From the NCBI GenBank assembly GCA_029204225.1, contig CM055102.1, forward strand, positions 16,276,729 to 16,340,728: a stretch of 64,000 bases of DNA, written 5' to 3'. Origin of the DNA: Diphasiastrum complanatum. Its lineage: Eukaryota > Streptophyta > Lycopodiopsida > Lycopodiales > Lycopodiaceae. Of the stretch, positions 62,101 through 64,000 are shown one piece after another (the stretch's first letter is position 1; each line of letters starts with the position of its first letter). The position numbers and the translations under genes were made by a program. The notes beneath the pieces were generated by a model. The model was given only the letters and a program-made list of their open reading frames with translations, did not search any database and was not told the DNA's origin.

Positions 62101-63961
62101 ATTCGCTGCAACTATGGTACATACATTGTAGATAACAGGTATATGGTATGTGTAAAAGGTGAGTATTGGTGAGACTCCACTTCAGGTGGTCAATGGTTTG
62201 GAAGCAATGATGCTTGCAGAGGCGATCATCTCTAGCCTTTTGGCTGTAAACTAGTTTTTGTACAAGCTAATTCAGATAGCTGATGCAATATCATTTTGAA
62301 TTAGAAGCTTCATTTCAGTGTGGAAACTTGTGGTTCCATTGATCTCTTTTTTACTAATACTTGATTTCTTCAAATTCCATATTCATCTGTACAGCAGCAT
62401 TTGAACATTGTGATTCATGAGATCTTCCTTAGCTCAGGTGGCAAGAGGGTTAATTTGAATCATAGATGCACAGAAACGCGTTTCTGCGGGCACGCATCTC
62501 TGAAACCGCGTTTCTCCTCCCAGAATCGCAATTTTTTTTTTTTTTTTTTGGAAAAATAGCTTATGGCTTAAATTTTTTTAGGGGATCAATGGTCAAACCA
62601 GTGTTTTGCCTCTCAGAAGTGCAGTAGGTGGGGCACAAATAGATCTTATTTTCAATAGCTATTTGGTTGTTATTTGCTCTGGTTTTCAATAAATGCTTAG
62701 GGGGTTCGGGGGGCGGTAGCCCCCCGGTGGGAAACACACTTACTGGGACCATCTGTGATCGTAACAGACAGGCTAGAGGTTAGTTTTGAATTTTTATCCT
62801 TGACAGAACCCAACATGGATTAATGCACCTGAATTGGACCATCCTGCACCCGAAACAGTCGACAAACTACACAGTAATTATGCTCTTAATTAGAGCTTTC
62901 ATCTGATACCCATATTGCCCATAAAAAAACCAAAATAAAATAAAATAAAATAAAACGTTTCTGGAATTTTTATTTTTATTTTTCAGAAACGCATTTCTGA
63001 ACCGCGTTTCTGAACGCGATTCTGAAACGTGTTTCAGAAACGCAGTGCATCTATGATTTTATCTGCCCAACTCTGAGCATATAAAAGGGAATCCATTCTA
63101 TAGCCTAATGTTGCATGGTTAAATTATCTTTCTTTATGTATGTGTTTGAGAAATTGATTAAAGGACGAACGTGAGGTGATTTTAACTTTTTGCATATTCA
63201 TGCGAATTATTGGGGCAGTCTGGGTTGCGACCAGATGAAGTGGACTATGTTAATGCGCATGCTACTTCGACACTCTTAGGTAACAATCGAAGTAATGCAA
63301 ACTCTGTTCCTCGGACAAGGCAGCTGCTATTTGTGAAAGCTATTTCTTCTGCTTGATTGGATGTTGGGATGTATGCAGGTGATGCTGTGGAGGCTGGAGC
63401 GATAAAATCCGTCTTCAAGAAGCATGCATTGTCTGGAAATTTAAGTCTATCGTCTACTAAGGTGCATAGAACATGTGTTTTCAGTCATGTTGTGCATGAC
63501 AGCATGTCAGTTGTAGTACATGGTTTTGTGGGCTAAATTATTACATGGTTGCTTCTGGTTGAGTGATTATGCCTCAGGGAGCTACAGGACATTTGCTGGG
63601 TGCAGCTGGTGCAGTGGAGGCAATTTTTACGATCTTAGCCCTTCATCATGTAATGGAGACTTTCAATTGTCAAATCAGCTCACAGTTTTCAGTAAACTAT
63701 TTCTCTTCATCCAGGTCCTGATTCAATACATATGTAAGCTCCTGTTAAAAATTTATGATTGATGCTAATCAGGTCTCATTTTCTTTGGGCATGCAGGGTG
63801 AAGCACCACCAACCTTGAACCTAGACAAACCTGATCCAGTTTTTGAGGAGGCTTTTTTCCCAATTTCATGTCCGCGAAAAATGTCCGTCAGAGCTGCTTT
63901 AACAAATTCATTTGGCTTTGGTGGCACAAATGCATCTTTACTTTTTGCTTCCCCATCATAG
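50162..63961 (+). CDS. mtKAS: Mitochondrial-type 3-oxoacyl-[acyl-carrier-protein] synthase (beta-ketoacyl-ACP synthase), 14 exons
   Basis: Condenses malonyl-ACP with acyl-ACP; the plant mitochondrial enzyme supports lipoate synthesis. Exons: 50162-50210, 50325-50554, 59643-59747, 59939-60010, 60132-60218, 60607-60758, 60916-60996, 61089-61122, 61284-61350, 61465-61541, 63219-63279, 63379-63461, 63578-63649, 63797-63961. All introns are GT-AG and phases agree, giving 444 residues. [14 protein letters not shown] opens the thiolase fold. The active-site Cys191 lies in [13 protein letters not shown], His332 in NAHATST, Lys366 and His371 in [14 protein letters not shown], and the Gly/Phe loop GFGGTN ends the protein. 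Only about ten residues precede RRVVVTG, so a targeting presequence is short or encoded in an unseen upstream exon. The motif after NAHATST reads LLGD where PxGD is usual. Intron 2 is 9,088 bp, intron 10 is 1,677 bp; both hold transposable elements. Confidence 0.94.
51021..52295. mobile_element. Inverted-repeat DNA element with CAATGTTTCAT ends
   Basis: The first 11 bases CAATGTTTCAT are matched exactly by ATGAAACATTG at 52285-52295. The end regions are rich in palindromes: AAACGCGTTT and CCGTTCGAACGG near 51053-51085, and GAAACGCGTTTC near 51726. The segment around 51030-51118 recurs at about 51656-51750, so a second element or duplicate end is nested. CAATGTTT ends are known in hAT elements such as Tag1. 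No transposase frame was found, and the flanks show no clear 8-bp duplication. Confidence 0.6.
55535..56062 (-). pseudogene. gypsy gag remnant in the intron
   Basis: The start at 56062 (ATG complement) has a frameshift. The main part matches the gag at 11017-11500: [38 protein letters not shown] and [20 protein letters not shown]. At the position of the TAG in the 6422-13026 element this copy still has a sense codon. Confidence 0.85.
56746..57188 (-). repeat. 5' LTR of the intronic gypsy copy
   Basis: In plus reading it starts AGTTACAAATAGAGCC and ends GAGTCCATAACT, matching 12617-13026 with indels. An extra AAGCTATGAAAGCAGCACAT-like duplication near its start makes it about 33 bp longer. 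Confidence 0.88.
58749..59273. mobile_element. Small hAT-like element (MITE) in mtKAS intron 2
   Basis: Ends are CATAGATGCACC and GGGCAACTATG. The flanks TGCCGAAA (58741-58748) and TGCCGAAG (59274-59281) form a likely 8-bp target duplication with one mismatch. The right end holds CCCAGAAACGCGTGTCTGGG, nearly a perfect palindrome. GGCAATATGGGTATTGG inside is shared, inverted or direct, with the two elements in intron 10. (CT)n tracts occupy the middle. No coding capacity. Confidence 0.78.
58979..59107. repeat. Two (CT)n microsatellites with duplicated flanks
   Basis: Runs at about 58979-59013 and 59075-59107 are separated by sequence with repeated CCATACTGA motifs. Confidence 0.9.
61794..62116. 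mobile_element. Small hAT-like element (MITE) in mtKAS intron 10
   Basis: A 323-bp element with ends CATAGATGTACCAGCGATTC and, inverted, CATAGTTGCAGCGAATCGC. An exact 8-bp duplication GTACATAC flanks it (61786-61793 and 62117-62124). The left end has GATTCTAGAATC twice, the right end GAATCGCGATTC, all self-complementary. CAATATGGGTATC in the middle links it to the other members. Confidence 0.87.
62461..63055. mobile_element. Small hAT-like element (MITE), second copy in intron 10
   Basis: A 595-bp element with perfect 11-bp terminal inverted repeats, CATAGATGCAC at 62461 and GTGCATCTATG ending at 63055. The left end holds the perfect 16-bp palindrome CAGAAACGCGTTTCTG (62471-62486); the right end has several variants of it. 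T-rich and A-rich runs lie inside both ends. The flanks (ATTTGAAT/ATTTTATC) share only 5 of 8 bases. Its right interior matches the inverted 58749-58900 region. Confidence 0.8.
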
Positions 63962-64000
63962 ATTTTCTTGCTTAGGGTTGAGAATGTAAATGCAGCTGCC

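Overview
This is eukaryotic nuclear DNA from a land plant, most likely one with a large, repeat-rich genome. One multi-exon host gene with GT-AG introns, one of them about 9.1 kb, lies beside layers of Ty1/copia and Ty3/gypsy LTR retrotransposons, most priming from the initiator-Met tRNA site TGGTATCAGAGC. The intron sizes and density of decayed elements would suit a gymnosperm or another large-genome plant, but nothing in the window fixes the species.

Layout. 602-13058: a Tork/Rider-like copia element (TSD AAGCC) whose 3' LTR was later split by a chromodomain-type gypsy element (6422-13026, TSD TTAAT). 15186-17036: three exons, plus strand, that look like the C-terminal end of a WD40-like host gene. 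17.6-18.4 kb: decayed copia gag. 20.4-21.6 kb: compound microsatellites, a GTGTCGCATTTTT minisatellite and a duplicated (AG)n block. 22.4-23.3 kb, minus strand: a broken fragment of RRP1/NOP52, a ribosomal RNA processing gene, with a 185-bp tandem duplication at its 3' end. 26.0-30.8 kb: a decayed copia element, plus strand. 31.7-48.7 kb: a nested block in which a gypsy element (minus) appears as two halves (31.7-34.7 and 46.2-48.7). Between the halves lie an Athila/Tat-type fragment (34.7-36.8, plus) and a copia element (36.8-46.2, minus) whose gag is split by a coding-dead LTR element (38778-44708).

50162-63961 holds the main working gene: mitochondrial-type beta-ketoacyl-ACP synthase (mtKAS), 14 exons, 444 residues, with all catalytic residues present. 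In plants this enzyme elongates acyl-ACP in the mitochondrial fatty-acid pathway that feeds octanoate to lipoate synthesis. Introns 2 and 10 carry a deleted gypsy copy and several small terminal-inverted-repeat elements.

The least expected structure is that set of small elements. They have CATAG...CTATG ends, apparent 8-bp target duplications (hAT-like), and subterminal self-complementary blocks whose sequence differs between members (GAAACG/CGTTTC versus GAATCG/CGATTC) while the symmetry is kept. A second theme is a fast-changing 'GTGTCGCATTTTT / GGACACCTTCGGC' minisatellite shared by two copia LTRs and a free-standing array.
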